Of a stretch of DNA of 37,400 nt, positions 32,138 to 37,400 are shown in pieces; the first letter of the stretch is position 1, and each line of letters begins with the position of its first letter. The translations under genes were made by a program, and so were the position numbers. Below the pieces are notes generated by a model. It had not been told where the DNA came from. It made no database searches and saw nothing but the letters and a program-made list of their open reading frames with translations. Origin of the DNA: an uncultured Oscillospiraceae bacterium (lineage in GTDB: Bacteria; Bacillota; Clostridia; Oscillospirales; Oscillospiraceae); assembly GCA_910588455.1 (NCBI GenBank), contig CAJUPG010000008.1, positions 1 through 37,400 on the forward strand. Direction: 5' to 3'.

Positions 32138-32613
32138 TACGCCTTACCCTCCTTTTTCTCAAAGAGCAGATCCAGATACTTCAGAATCCGGCCCAGAACA
32201 ATGAGTACGCCGGAAATGGGCATGACAGAATAGAGGAACTTGAACGGGATGCGCATAACGGAGGAGGCGTTGTTGGCGCTCACCGTCATCCGGATGCCGC
32301 CGTAGATAAAGACATAGATAACGAAGAACAGCACGGCCGCCTCAATGAAAATGGTCAGGGCGATGGCCACAGGACCCTTTACCCGATCCTTCACCAGGTC
32401 CAGCGACAAATGCTCGTCCCGGTAGAAGCAGTAAGCCGAGCCGATCATGGAAGCCCAGATCAGGATATAACGCAGAAACTCGTCCACAAAGGTAGCGTTT
32501 GCCCCAATCAGACGGGCAACGACCTGATAGGTGCCGCCCACCACCAGGGCGCCCATGGCCAGCGCCATCAAAAAGCGCATGACCATATTCAAAATGTTAT
32601 CAACTTGTTTCAA
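32137..32613 (-). CDS. dctQ: TRAP transporter small permease (DctQ)
   Basis: A 158-aa membrane protein with four helices, the non-transporting partner of DctM. The signature VARLIGANATFVDEFLRYILIWASMIGSAYCFYRDEHLSLDLV is cut here into its parts: FVDEFLRY and the R-D-E-H-L loop between helices 2 and 3. The start is a TTG at 32611-32613, supported by AAGGAGATG 9 nt upstream; the next ATG would remove part of helix 1. It is preceded by a hairpin (32668-32714) that should lower its expression relative to dctP. Confidence 0.92.
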   Translation of the reverse strand: MKQVDNILNMVMRFLMALAMGALVVGGTYQVVARLIGANATFVDEFLRYILIWASMIGSAYCFYRDEHLSLDLVKDRVKGPVAIALTIFIEAAVLFFVIYVFIYGGIRMTVSANNASSVMRIPFKFLYSVMPISGVLIVLGRILKYLDLLFEKKEGKA

Positions 32614-32667
32614 GGTTTCATCTCCTTCTTTAAAAGCAATTCCGAAAATTGCATTGGCGCTCTCCTA

Positions 32668-32714
32668 ACAAAACAAGTACAGCCCAGGGAGTTATAGAAA
32701 TCCCCGGGCTGTAC
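32668..32714 (-). terminator. partial terminator / processing hairpin between dctP and dctQ
   Basis: Nine-bp outer stem GTACAGCCC / GGGCTGTAC (32677-32685 / 32706-32714) continuing, after a mismatch, into GGGA/TCCC, with a minus-strand tail TTGTTTTGTT. This position, just after a binding-protein gene, is typical for hairpins that keep the binding protein more abundant than the membrane subunits. Confidence 0.7.
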
Positions 32715-32767
32715 CACTTCCGGTCAGTGATCCGGGAAAGAAGCCAGACTTTTTAGCGTGACAGCCG

Positions 32768-33808
32768 TTAGCCGGCGGCCTGGATGCGCTCCACGTAGGC
32801 GTAAACAGCAGGATTGTTGGCCTTCAGGTTGTCGTAGATGCTCTGGCAGGCCTCCTGGAACGCGGGGATGTCCACATCGCGGATCAGCTCCACGTTACTG
32901 GCGGCGGCAAGGACCTCATCCTCAAATTCCTTCCAGGCGGTCTTGTAGCTGTCGCTCATCGCAGCGGCGGTGGTGGTCATAATATTCTTCTGATTCTCGG
33001 ACATCGCGTTCCAGGTCTTGGCGGAAATCACCACGACGTCGGGGATGCGGGTGTGCTCGTCGAAGCAGTAGTAGGCGGTCACGTCCTTGTGGTCGCGCAG
33101 GGCGGTGACGTTGTTCTCCGCACCGTTGATTACGCCGGTCTGCATACCGGAGTAGATGTCGCTGTAGCCCATAACCTGAGCGGAGCCGCCCAGAGCGTCC
33201 ATCATATCAATGGCCATCTGGGAGTCCATGGTGCGGATCTTCAGGCCGTTCAGGTCGGCGGGGGTGCGGATGGGGGTATTGGCGGTGTAGAAGGAGCGGG
33301 CGCCGGACTCCAGCCAGGTCAGGCCGATGAAGCCGTCCTTCTCGGTCAGGCCGTACAGGTCCTGGGCGATCTCGCCGTCCATCACCTTGTAGAAGTGATC
33401 CTTGTCATTGAACACGTAGGGAACCGAGACCACGTTCCACTCAGGCTCGAAGTTGCCCAGCACAGAGGCGGAAACCTTCGCCATGTCCAGGGCGCCCATG
33501 GTGATGGAGTTCAGGCAGTCGGTTTCGCTGCCCAGGGTGCCGTTGGGGACGATCTCAATGTTGATGGTGCCGTTGGACTGGGTCTTGACTTCCTCCGCCC
33601 AGGCGGTCATGGCGATATGTACCGCGTGGTCCTCCGCCAGACCGTGGGCCAGCTTCATGTTGAAGGTCTGCTCGGTTCCATCGCCGGAGGTGCCGGAAGA
33701 GCCGGAAGCGGTAGGAGCGCTGGGCGTATTGTCGCCACCGCAGCCGGTAAGCAGGGACAGAGAGAGTGCGGCGCACATGACGCCGGCCAGGAGCTTTTTG
33801 ATTTTCAT
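32768..33808 (-). CDS. dctP: TRAP transporter solute-binding lipoprotein (DctP)
   Basis: A 346-aa extracytoplasmic binding protein. The signal peptide KKLLAGVMCAALSLSLLTGC ends in a lipobox (LTGC), followed by a Gly/Ser-rich linker. The mature part carries FNMKLAHGLAEDHAVHIAM, PNGTLGSETDCLNSI, and the DctP specificity region TPADLNGLKIRTMDSQMAIDMM with the acid-binding Arg of KIRTMDS, then GYSDIYSGMQTGVINGAENN. An arginine that clamps the ligand carboxylate is the rule in this family. First gene of the uronate operon; AAGGAGG lies just before ATG. Substrate inferred as a hexuronate or uronoside. Confidence 0.95.
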   Translation of the reverse strand: MKIKKLLAGVMCAALSLSLLTGCGGDNTPSAPTASGSSGTSGDGTEQTFNMKLAHGLAEDHAVHIAMTAWAEEVKTQSNGTINIEIVPNGTLGSETDCLNSITMGALDMAKVSASVLGNFEPEWNVVSVPYVFNDKDHFYKVMDGEIAQDLYGLTEKDGFIGLTWLESGARSFYTANTPIRTPADLNGLKIRTMDSQMAIDMMDALGGSAQVMGYSDIYSGMQTGVINGAENNVTALRDHKDVTAYYCFDEHTRIPDVVVISAKTWNAMSENQKNIMTTTAAAMSDSYKTAWKEFEDEVLAAASNVELIRDVDIPAFQEACQSIYDNLKANNPAVYAYVERIQAAG

Positions 33809-33859
33809 TTTGGTTCCTCCTTATGTTTTTTTCGGCAGCTCTTCTGCCGGGTTACTGGT

Positions 33860-33888
33860 ATTTTAATATATTAGAATATCATTTTCAA
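33860..33888 (-). promoter_or_regulatory. promoter of the dctP-uxaC operon
   Basis: On the minus strand TTGAAA (33883-33888), exactly 17 bp, TAAAAT (33860-33865). The spacer is almost wholly occupied by the 18-bp motif shared with the regulator's promoter, as expected for a repressed promoter. The leader to the dctP ATG is about 45 nt. Confidence 0.75.
33864..33881 (-). promoter_or_regulatory. predicted GntR operator at the uronate operon
   Basis: On the minus strand TGATATTCTAATATATTA, containing the near-palindrome TCTAAT-AT-ATTAaA (33862-33875). It matches the motif at 35358-35375 in 17 of 18 bases. It lies between the -35 and -10 of the dctP promoter. Confidence 0.7.
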
Positions 33889-33997
33889 CTGGGATAACAT
33901 CCAAAATTTGAGAAATTTTTTGTGCATAAACACGAATCAAATGGATTTAACTGATTGGATACCCATATTATATCTGATTTTGCTTGGAAAATTTTGC

Positions 33998-34031
33998 AAA
34001 AAAAGAGTATGTCCATCGGACATACTCTTTT
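33998..34031 (-). terminator. intrinsic terminator of the ycxB-gntR operon
   Basis: A 14-bp stem AAAAGAGTATGTCC / GGACATACTCTTTT (34001-34014 / 34018-34031) with a tight 3-nt loop, followed on the minus strand by more T's. It lies 11 nt after the gntR stop and separates it from the dctP promoter. Confidence 0.88.
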
Positions 34032-34042
34032 AGAATTTTTTG

Positions 34043-34723
34043 TCATTCCTTGAAATAATAGGGGTACTGCCTGCGGATGGGCAGCAGATCATCCAGATAG
34101 CGCTTTAAATGCTTTTCCAGCAGCTGCTGGAGGCCCTGCACGTCCCGCTGAAACAGGAGCTGAATGAACTGCTCGTGGTCCTCCACCACATGGGTGGCGA
34201 TGTTCAGCTGCAGGCTCAGAAGCCGGATGCGCTCAACGTGCTGGAAGTATTTCACCATCCAGTCAAAATAGGCCCCCCGGTCAATAATGTCGAAGGCAAT
34301 ACGGTGAAACGCATTGTCCAGTTCAAACATACGCCGGTTCCGGTCGGGGCTTGGGGAGGTGGAATACAGCTGATACAGCTGGAGATTTTCCTCATACAGC
34401 GGCCGGTGAGCGTCCAGAACCTGCGCACAGGCCAGTCTGGTAATTTCCTTTTCCAGCGCATAGCGGTTAAACTGCTCAATATTCACCAGCTTTAAGTCAA
34501 TCGGAGCAACAGATGTACTGCTCTGGGGACGGACCACCACCAAATGCTCCAGACTCAGCATGATAATTGCCTCATGGATGGGGGTGCGGCTCATGCCCAT
34601 TTCTTCCACCAGCTGCTTCTCGTTCAGTATGTCGTTGGGCTTCAGATCCAGGTTGATAATACGGCTGCGGATCATTTGGTATGCGGTTTCCCGTGCGTTT
34701 CTGCCTGCTTGATGGCCTGCCAT
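34043..34723 (-). CDS. GntR-family regulator, FCD subgroup; predicted uronate-operon repressor
   Basis: A 226-aa DNA-binding regulator. Residues 10-75 form the winged helix (AYQMIRSRIINLDLKPNDILNEKQLVEEMGMSRTPIHEAIIML is split across it: note MSRTPIHEAI, the recognition helix). Residues ~85-215 are the all-helical FCD ligand domain with the conserved FELDNAFHRIAFDI and HQ/HE-type metal histidines (DHEQFIQLL). UxuR, ExuR and other hexuronate regulators belong to this subgroup. ATG 34723 is chosen because AAAGGAG lies upstream; ATG 34753, 3 nt after the previous stop, has no ribosome site but remains possible. The operator shared by its own promoter and the dctP promoter supports autoregulation and control of the operon. 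Confidence 0.93.
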   Translation of the reverse strand: MAGHQAGRNARETAYQMIRSRIINLDLKPNDILNEKQLVEEMGMSRTPIHEAIIMLSLEHLVVVRPQSSTSVAPIDLKLVNIEQFNRYALEKEITRLACAQVLDAHRPLYEENLQLYQLYSTSPSPDRNRRMFELDNAFHRIAFDIIDRGAYFDWMVKYFQHVERIRLLSLQLNIATHVVEDHEQFIQLLFQRDVQGLQQLLEKHLKRYLDDLLPIRRQYPYYFKE

Positions 34724-34756
34724 CTCTACCTTCTCTCCTTTGATTTCAGTCATTGT

Positions 34757-35326
34757 TCAGCGGGCCCGGCGGTCCCGCACAGCCTGGCGCAGATCCGCCA
34801 GATTCATGGTGAGCAGAGAGCGGTTCCGCTGCCAGGACAGGCCGGTGCGCTGGGCGACAAACGCTTTGAGCTCCTCCGGGCTGCCCCCCTCCACGCCGTC
34901 CTTTTCCACCATGCAGACCGATTGTCGGCCCAAAAACAGATAGAGATAACTCTCGTCCTCAATCAAGCGCTGGAATTTTTGATAATCCAGGCGCATGGAA
35001 CCCTCTCCGGTCAGCTCCACCCGGTCCTCGAAAAAGGAGCAGATATGCATGGGAAGGGCCGCCTTGCGGGCGTCCAGCGCCCGGTCGGCCCGGACGGCGG
35101 CAGGGAAGTCCTTGCTCACAATAAGCCAGCACCCCGCCAGAAGCAGCGGGATCTGCACCACCCGGGGGAGGGCCATCATCAGCCCGCCCACAATCAGCGC
35201 GGCGCCCAGCAGAAAGCGGGAGAGGATGCGAAGGGTGTCGTAGGTATAGTATTCCGTTTTATACAGCAGCTGAATTGTATCGGGGGTGTGCTGTACGCTT
35301 CCGATAAAGCTCGCCGTCTCTGCCAT
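34757..35326 (-). CDS. YcxB-like membrane protein
   Basis: A 189-aa protein with two adjacent membrane helices near residues 35-75 (FLLGAALIVGGLMMALP, IPLLLAGCWLIV). It has a C-terminal soluble part in which FFEDRVELTGEGSMRLDYQKFQRLIEDESYLYLFLGRQSVCMVEKD resembles the YcxB domain (quoted pieces: SFFEDRVEL, YLFLGRQS). Function of YcxB-like proteins is unknown. ATG 35326 is chosen because AGGAGG is 6 nt upstream; the longer frame to 35440 would run through the promoter and operator. It is co-transcribed with the FCD GntR gene (3-33 nt apart), which is an odd partnership. Confidence 0.8.
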   Translation of the reverse strand: MAETASFIGSVQHTPDTIQLLYKTEYYTYDTLRILSRFLLGAALIVGGLMMALPRVVQIPLLLAGCWLIVSKDFPAAVRADRALDARKAALPMHICSFFEDRVELTGEGSMRLDYQKFQRLIEDESYLYLFLGRQSVCMVEKDGVEGGSPEELKAFVAQRTGLSWQRNRSLLTMNLADLRQAVRDRRAR

Positions 35327-35357
35327 AACTGCCTCCTGCGCCGTGTGGGTGTTATAG

Positions 35358-35375
35358 TGATATTCTAATACATTA
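35358..35375 (+). promoter_or_regulatory. predicted GntR operator at the regulator's own promoter
   Basis: TGATATTCTAATACATTA on the plus strand, containing the perfect 14-bp palindrome TCTAAT-AC-ATTAGA (35364-35377). It covers the -10 and part of the spacer of the minus-strand ycxB-gntR promoter and is 17/18 identical to the dctP site. Confidence 0.72.
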
Positions 35376-35391
35376 GATTGATGGAAGTCAA
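35362..35391 (-). promoter_or_regulatory. promoter of the ycxB-gntR operon
   Basis: On the minus strand TTGACT (35386-35391), 18 bp, TAGAAT (35362-35367). The palindrome overlaps the -10. Confidence 0.7.
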
Positions 35392-35436
35392 CCCTGCATT
35401 TTAGAAAAATAAGGCAAAAATCCAGAAAACAGGCCC

Positions 35437-35628
35437 TCAATCGAAAATAAATATTTCTTCAATGGGCGCTTCCACCGCTCTTGCAATGTCGATGGCCAAT
35501 TTCAGGGCGGGATTGTACTGGGCCTTTTCCAGCCGCACGACGGTTTCTCTTCGCACGCCCACCCGCACGGCCAGCTGCTCCTGGGTCAAAGCCTTCAGCA
35601 GGAGGAACAGGCAATCACGCAGCCGCAG
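35437..35628 (-). pseudogene. XRE-type helix-turn-helix gene lacking a standard start codon
   Basis: The frame reads LRLRDCLFLLLKALTQEQLA, then VRVGVRRETVVRLEKAQYNP, then ALKLAIDIARAVEAPIEEIFIFD and a stop. This is a nearly complete HTH_3 domain of the short clostridial type that ends in IEEIF. The frame is open up to a stop at 35656-35658, but no ATG, GTG or TTG occurs in it; only CTG codons (for example 35628) could start it, and no ribosome site is visible. Either the 5' end has been lost or a rare start is used. Its 3' end is just upstream of the ycxB-gntR promoter. Confidence 0.6.
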
Positions 35629-35713
35629 AAGGGCGGCGAGGATAATCTTGGAATTTCAAAGAATGGTGGGTATCGTTTTATGGGCTTGTATGGACGAAAG
35701 CCGTCCGGGATTT

Positions 35714-36268
35714 TTACTGCTGCGCCGCCCAAACCCAAACCGCCACCAACAGCAAGGTCGGGTTTCCCGCGATGCCCAGCACACTGCACCCCAGTCCCAG
35801 CAGCAGCGCACAGCACAGGGTATCCAGAGCACGGGCCGCCCGCCCGGCCGTTTCTTCTCCCGCCAGCAGACACAGCCCGCACCGCAAAGCCCGTCCTCCG
35901 TCCAGCCCGCTCACTGGGGCCAGATTCAGCAGCGCCAGCGCCAAATTGATTCCTGCAAACAGCATTCCCCAGGGAAAAGCGCAAAAAAATGCCGCCAAGA
36001 GCAGATTTGCCGCAGGCCCTGCCAAGGCGCAGATCCATTCCCGCTGATAGGACAGTTCCCCCTCCACCCTCATTTCCGCTCCGGCAGCGGTGAACTGGAT
36101 GTACCGCACGCTTCCGCCCAGACGGCGGACCGCCAGATAATGCCCAGCCTCATGCAATGCGCAGGCCAGAAAAGCCATAGGGACAACCCCCTGGCTGTCC
36201 AGGTAGTTCATCCAGGCGGCAAGCAGAAAAAAGCCTCCGCTGAAACGCCAAAAGCCGGCGGGTTTCAT
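35714..36268 (-). CDS. M50 family intramembrane zinc metalloprotease, SpoIVFB-like
   Basis: A 184-aa polytopic membrane protease. The zinc motif CALHEAGHYLAV (HExxH) is near residue 39, and the third ligand region LNLAPVSGLDGGRAL lies near residue 117; AGPAANLLLAAFF is the conserved middle helix. In Bacillus the related SpoIVFB cleaves pro-sigma-K in the mother cell of the sporulating cell. Its start overlaps the stop of the upstream M23 gene by 4 nt (ATGA), the same A-then-B order as spoIVFA-spoIVFB, which supports this assignment. Other site-2 proteases look similar, so the sporulation role is inferred. Confidence 0.87.
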   Translation of the reverse strand: MKPAGFWRFSGGFFLLAAWMNYLDSQGVVPMAFLACALHEAGHYLAVRRLGGSVRYIQFTAAGAEMRVEGELSYQREWICALAGPAANLLLAAFFCAFPWGMLFAGINLALALLNLAPVSGLDGGRALRCGLCLLAGEETAGRAARALDTLCCALLLGLGCSVLGIAGNPTLLLVAVWVWAAQQ

Positions 36269-37236
36269 GATGCGTTTGTCTCAATATACTGGGTGGGATC
36301 CAGGTGCATACCATCCAGCTTCAGCTCCAGATGCAGGTGGGGACCGGTGGCGTTTCCGGTGGAACCCACCTCCGCAACCTTTTCCCCCATTGCCACAAGC
36401 TGGCCCTTGGACACGCACAGCTTGCTGCAATGGGCATAAAAGGACTTGATTCCATTTCCGTGGTCCAGCTGGAGATACATACCATAGGAGTCATCCTGCC
36501 CGATATAGTCCACTTTTCCATCCGCAAAGGCCTTGATGCTCTCTCCCTCCTGGCCGCCGATGTCTGCTCCGCCGTGGAACTGGTAAACGCCGTTAATCGG
36601 GTGGTCCCGATAGCCATAGGTGGAGTGGAGCGTCCCTACCAGGGGGGTCGTGGTTTCCAGCTCCCCCAGAGAATAATGATCCATTGTGTAGTTTTCCGGC
36701 AGCGCCGGACCATCGTAGCCGGCCCGGGAGAGCAGCGTCCCCACCGCCGCCACAGCGGGCTCTGAAGCCGGTTCAAGCGCCTGATCCGGTTCTGACTCCG
36801 GTTCCCCGGCCGGGACGCGGGGAAATGGGATTGACTGGGGCAAAAATTCCAGACTGCCGGACCGGCTGGCCTGAAAGACCATCGCCGCTGCCTGGTATTC
36901 CCCGTTTTCCTGTAGCGTATCGTTGCCAAACACCTCTACGCAGAATTCCCCCAAATCGCCCAACAGGGAGTCCTGCTGGGACAGGGCCTCTCCCAGCTGA
37001 GAGAAGGCGGCCCGAAAATCCGTATCCATGCCAATCAGCCGGGTCACCTGGTCCCGGACCTGAATGAGCCGTTGAGGAAACACACCTTTTCCAATAAAAA
37101 CAACCAGAAATAAAACCAGACACACGGCAAGCTGCAAAAATCGGATCCGCTCCCTGCGCTCCCGAACCGGCTCTCTCTGCCGTGATGCGGTATAGCGGCG
37201 CACATGGGAATGGGCGTGTATGCTGCGGGCTTCCAT
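36265..37236 (-). CDS. M23 (LytM) domain membrane protein, SpoIVFA-like
   Basis: A 323-aa bitopic protein. After a basic Arg-rich N-terminus, one helix (residues ~34-50, LQLAVCLVLFLVVFIGKG) anchors it; a helical stalk and a Pro/Glu-rich linker (PESEPDQALEPASEP) follow. Residues ~210-320 are a LytM domain with the zinc-ligand motifs FHGGADIGG and GPHLHLEL, so the peptidase site may be intact. Bacillus SpoIVFA also has a LytM-fold extracellular part and holds SpoIVFB; gene order and 4-nt overlap agree. ATG 37236 is preceded by GGAGGAG; the longer frame to 37392 would cross the tRNA promoter region. Confidence 0.85.
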   Translation of the reverse strand: MEARSIHAHSHVRRYTASRQREPVRERRERIRFLQLAVCLVLFLVVFIGKGVFPQRLIQVRDQVTRLIGMDTDFRAAFSQLGEALSQQDSLLGDLGEFCVEVFGNDTLQENGEYQAAAMVFQASRSGSLEFLPQSIPFPRVPAGEPESEPDQALEPASEPAVAAVGTLLSRAGYDGPALPENYTMDHYSLGELETTTPLVGTLHSTYGYRDHPINGVYQFHGGADIGGQEGESIKAFADGKVDYIGQDDSYGMYLQLDHGNGIKSFYAHCSKLCVSKGQLVAMGEKVAEVGSTGNATGPHLHLELKLDGMHLDPTQYIETNAS

Positions 37237-37270
37237 AAGCTCTCCTCCTCTGTCTGTTCGTGTTACTCCA

Positions 37271-37297
37271 AATTTACGCAGGAAAAAGATGAAATAT
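37271..37297 (-). promoter_or_regulatory. possible sigma-E type promoter of the SpoIVFAB-like operon
   Basis: On the minus strand ATATT, 14 bp, CGTAAATT, compared with the sigma-E pattern ATATT ... CATACAAT (5 of 8 bases in the -10). About 35 nt before the start codon. Weak evidence; no sigma-A promoter is seen in the same gap. Confidence 0.3.
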
Positions 37298-37302
37298 TCC
37301 TC

Positions 37303-37331
37303 TTGACAGATTGAGTATTTACAAATATAAT
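37303..37331 (+). promoter_or_regulatory. promoter of tRNA-Pro
   Basis: Perfect consensus TTGACA (37303-37308), 17 bp, TATAAT (37326-37331). It starts transcription a few bases before the tRNA at 37350. Divergent from the SpoIVFAB-like operon. Confidence 0.9.
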
Positions 37332-37349
37332 AAGAAAAGTTCACGGCAT

Positions 37350-37400
37350 CCGGGTGTGGCGAAGCTTGGTATCGCGCTTGGTTCGGGTCCAAGAGGCCGT
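37350..37400 (+). tRNA. tRNA-Pro (anticodon CGG), 3' end outside window
   Basis: The first 51 nt of a tRNA. Acceptor 5' strand 37350-37356, T8 at 37357, D-stem GCGA/TCGC with loop AGCTTGGTA containing G18-G19, and anticodon stem CTTGG/CCAAG enclosing the loop TTCGGGT with anticodon CGG at 37384-37386. The D-loop text AGCTTGGTA is typical of bacterial tRNA-Pro. The T arm and acceptor 3' strand lie beyond base 37400, so the exact first base cannot be confirmed. Confidence 0.88.

Noticed and set aside
1..37400. CRISPR arrays, insertion sequences, prophage genes, integrases
   Set aside because: No repeat-spacer pattern, transposase, integrase or phage structural motif was found on either strand by eye.

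Overview
The window looks like the chromosome of a spore-forming, anaerobic gut Clostridium-class bacterium, probably Oscillospiraceae (Flavonifractor / Pseudoflavonifractor / Lawsonibacter-like). This placement is inferred from high GC, strong AGGAGG ribosome sites, a bile salt hydrolase, LL-diaminopimelate aminotransferase, a butyrate-pathway 3-hydroxybutyryl-CoA dehydrogenase and a SpoIVFA/SpoIVFB-like pair. No insertion sequence, CRISPR array, prophage or rRNA was seen.

Layout. 1-4306: the end of an FtsX-type ABC permease, a possible remnant of a second permease, then a self-regulated YtrA-type GntR / ABC ATPase / ABC-2 permease operon. 4324-5996: a 47-aa protein and a 3-methyladenine DNA glycosylase whose first codons contain a terminator-like hairpin, converging on a catalytically dead rhomboid-like membrane protein with a zinc-finger tail. 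6108-9600: ahcY-greA, a divergent pair of small DNA-binding proteins, and a 3-hydroxybutyryl-CoA dehydrogenase. 9622-13579: a hybrid sensor kinase with an orphan solute-binding lipoprotein. 13688-16545: bile salt hydrolase, dapL and an orphan response regulator; the last two diverge from promoters whose -35 boxes overlap.

16544-33888 is the main feature: about 17 kb of minus-strand genes in one direction. It encodes a TRAP transporter (dctP, dctQ, dctM), two tandem GH31 glycosidases, the complete glucuronate pathway to KDPG cleavage (uxaC, uxuB, uxuA, kdgK and an eda-VOC fusion) and, inserted among them, glycerol dehydrogenase and a fused dihydroxyacetone kinase. Two hairpins (after dctP and after dctM) probably step down expression. 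A FCD-type GntR regulator lies just upstream with a YcxB-like membrane protein. The same 18-bp near-palindrome (17/18 identical) sits inside both the dctP promoter and the regulator's own promoter, so this regulon can be predicted from sequence alone.

My main hypothesis is that the operon degrades an alpha-linked uronosyl-glycerol, such as the head group of glucuronosyl-diacylglycerol lipids. TRAP would import it, a cytoplasmic GH31 would split it, the uronate would go through UxaC/UxuB/UxuA/KdgK/Eda, and the glycerol through GldA and DhaKL. This parallels the cleavage of sulfoquinovosyl-glycerol by GH31 sulfoquinovosidases. It is inference from gene content.

35437-37400: a helix-turn-helix gene with no usable start codon, the SpoIVFB-like M50 protease and SpoIVFA-like M23 protein, and on the plus strand the first 51 nt of a tRNA-Pro(CGG) with a strong promoter.
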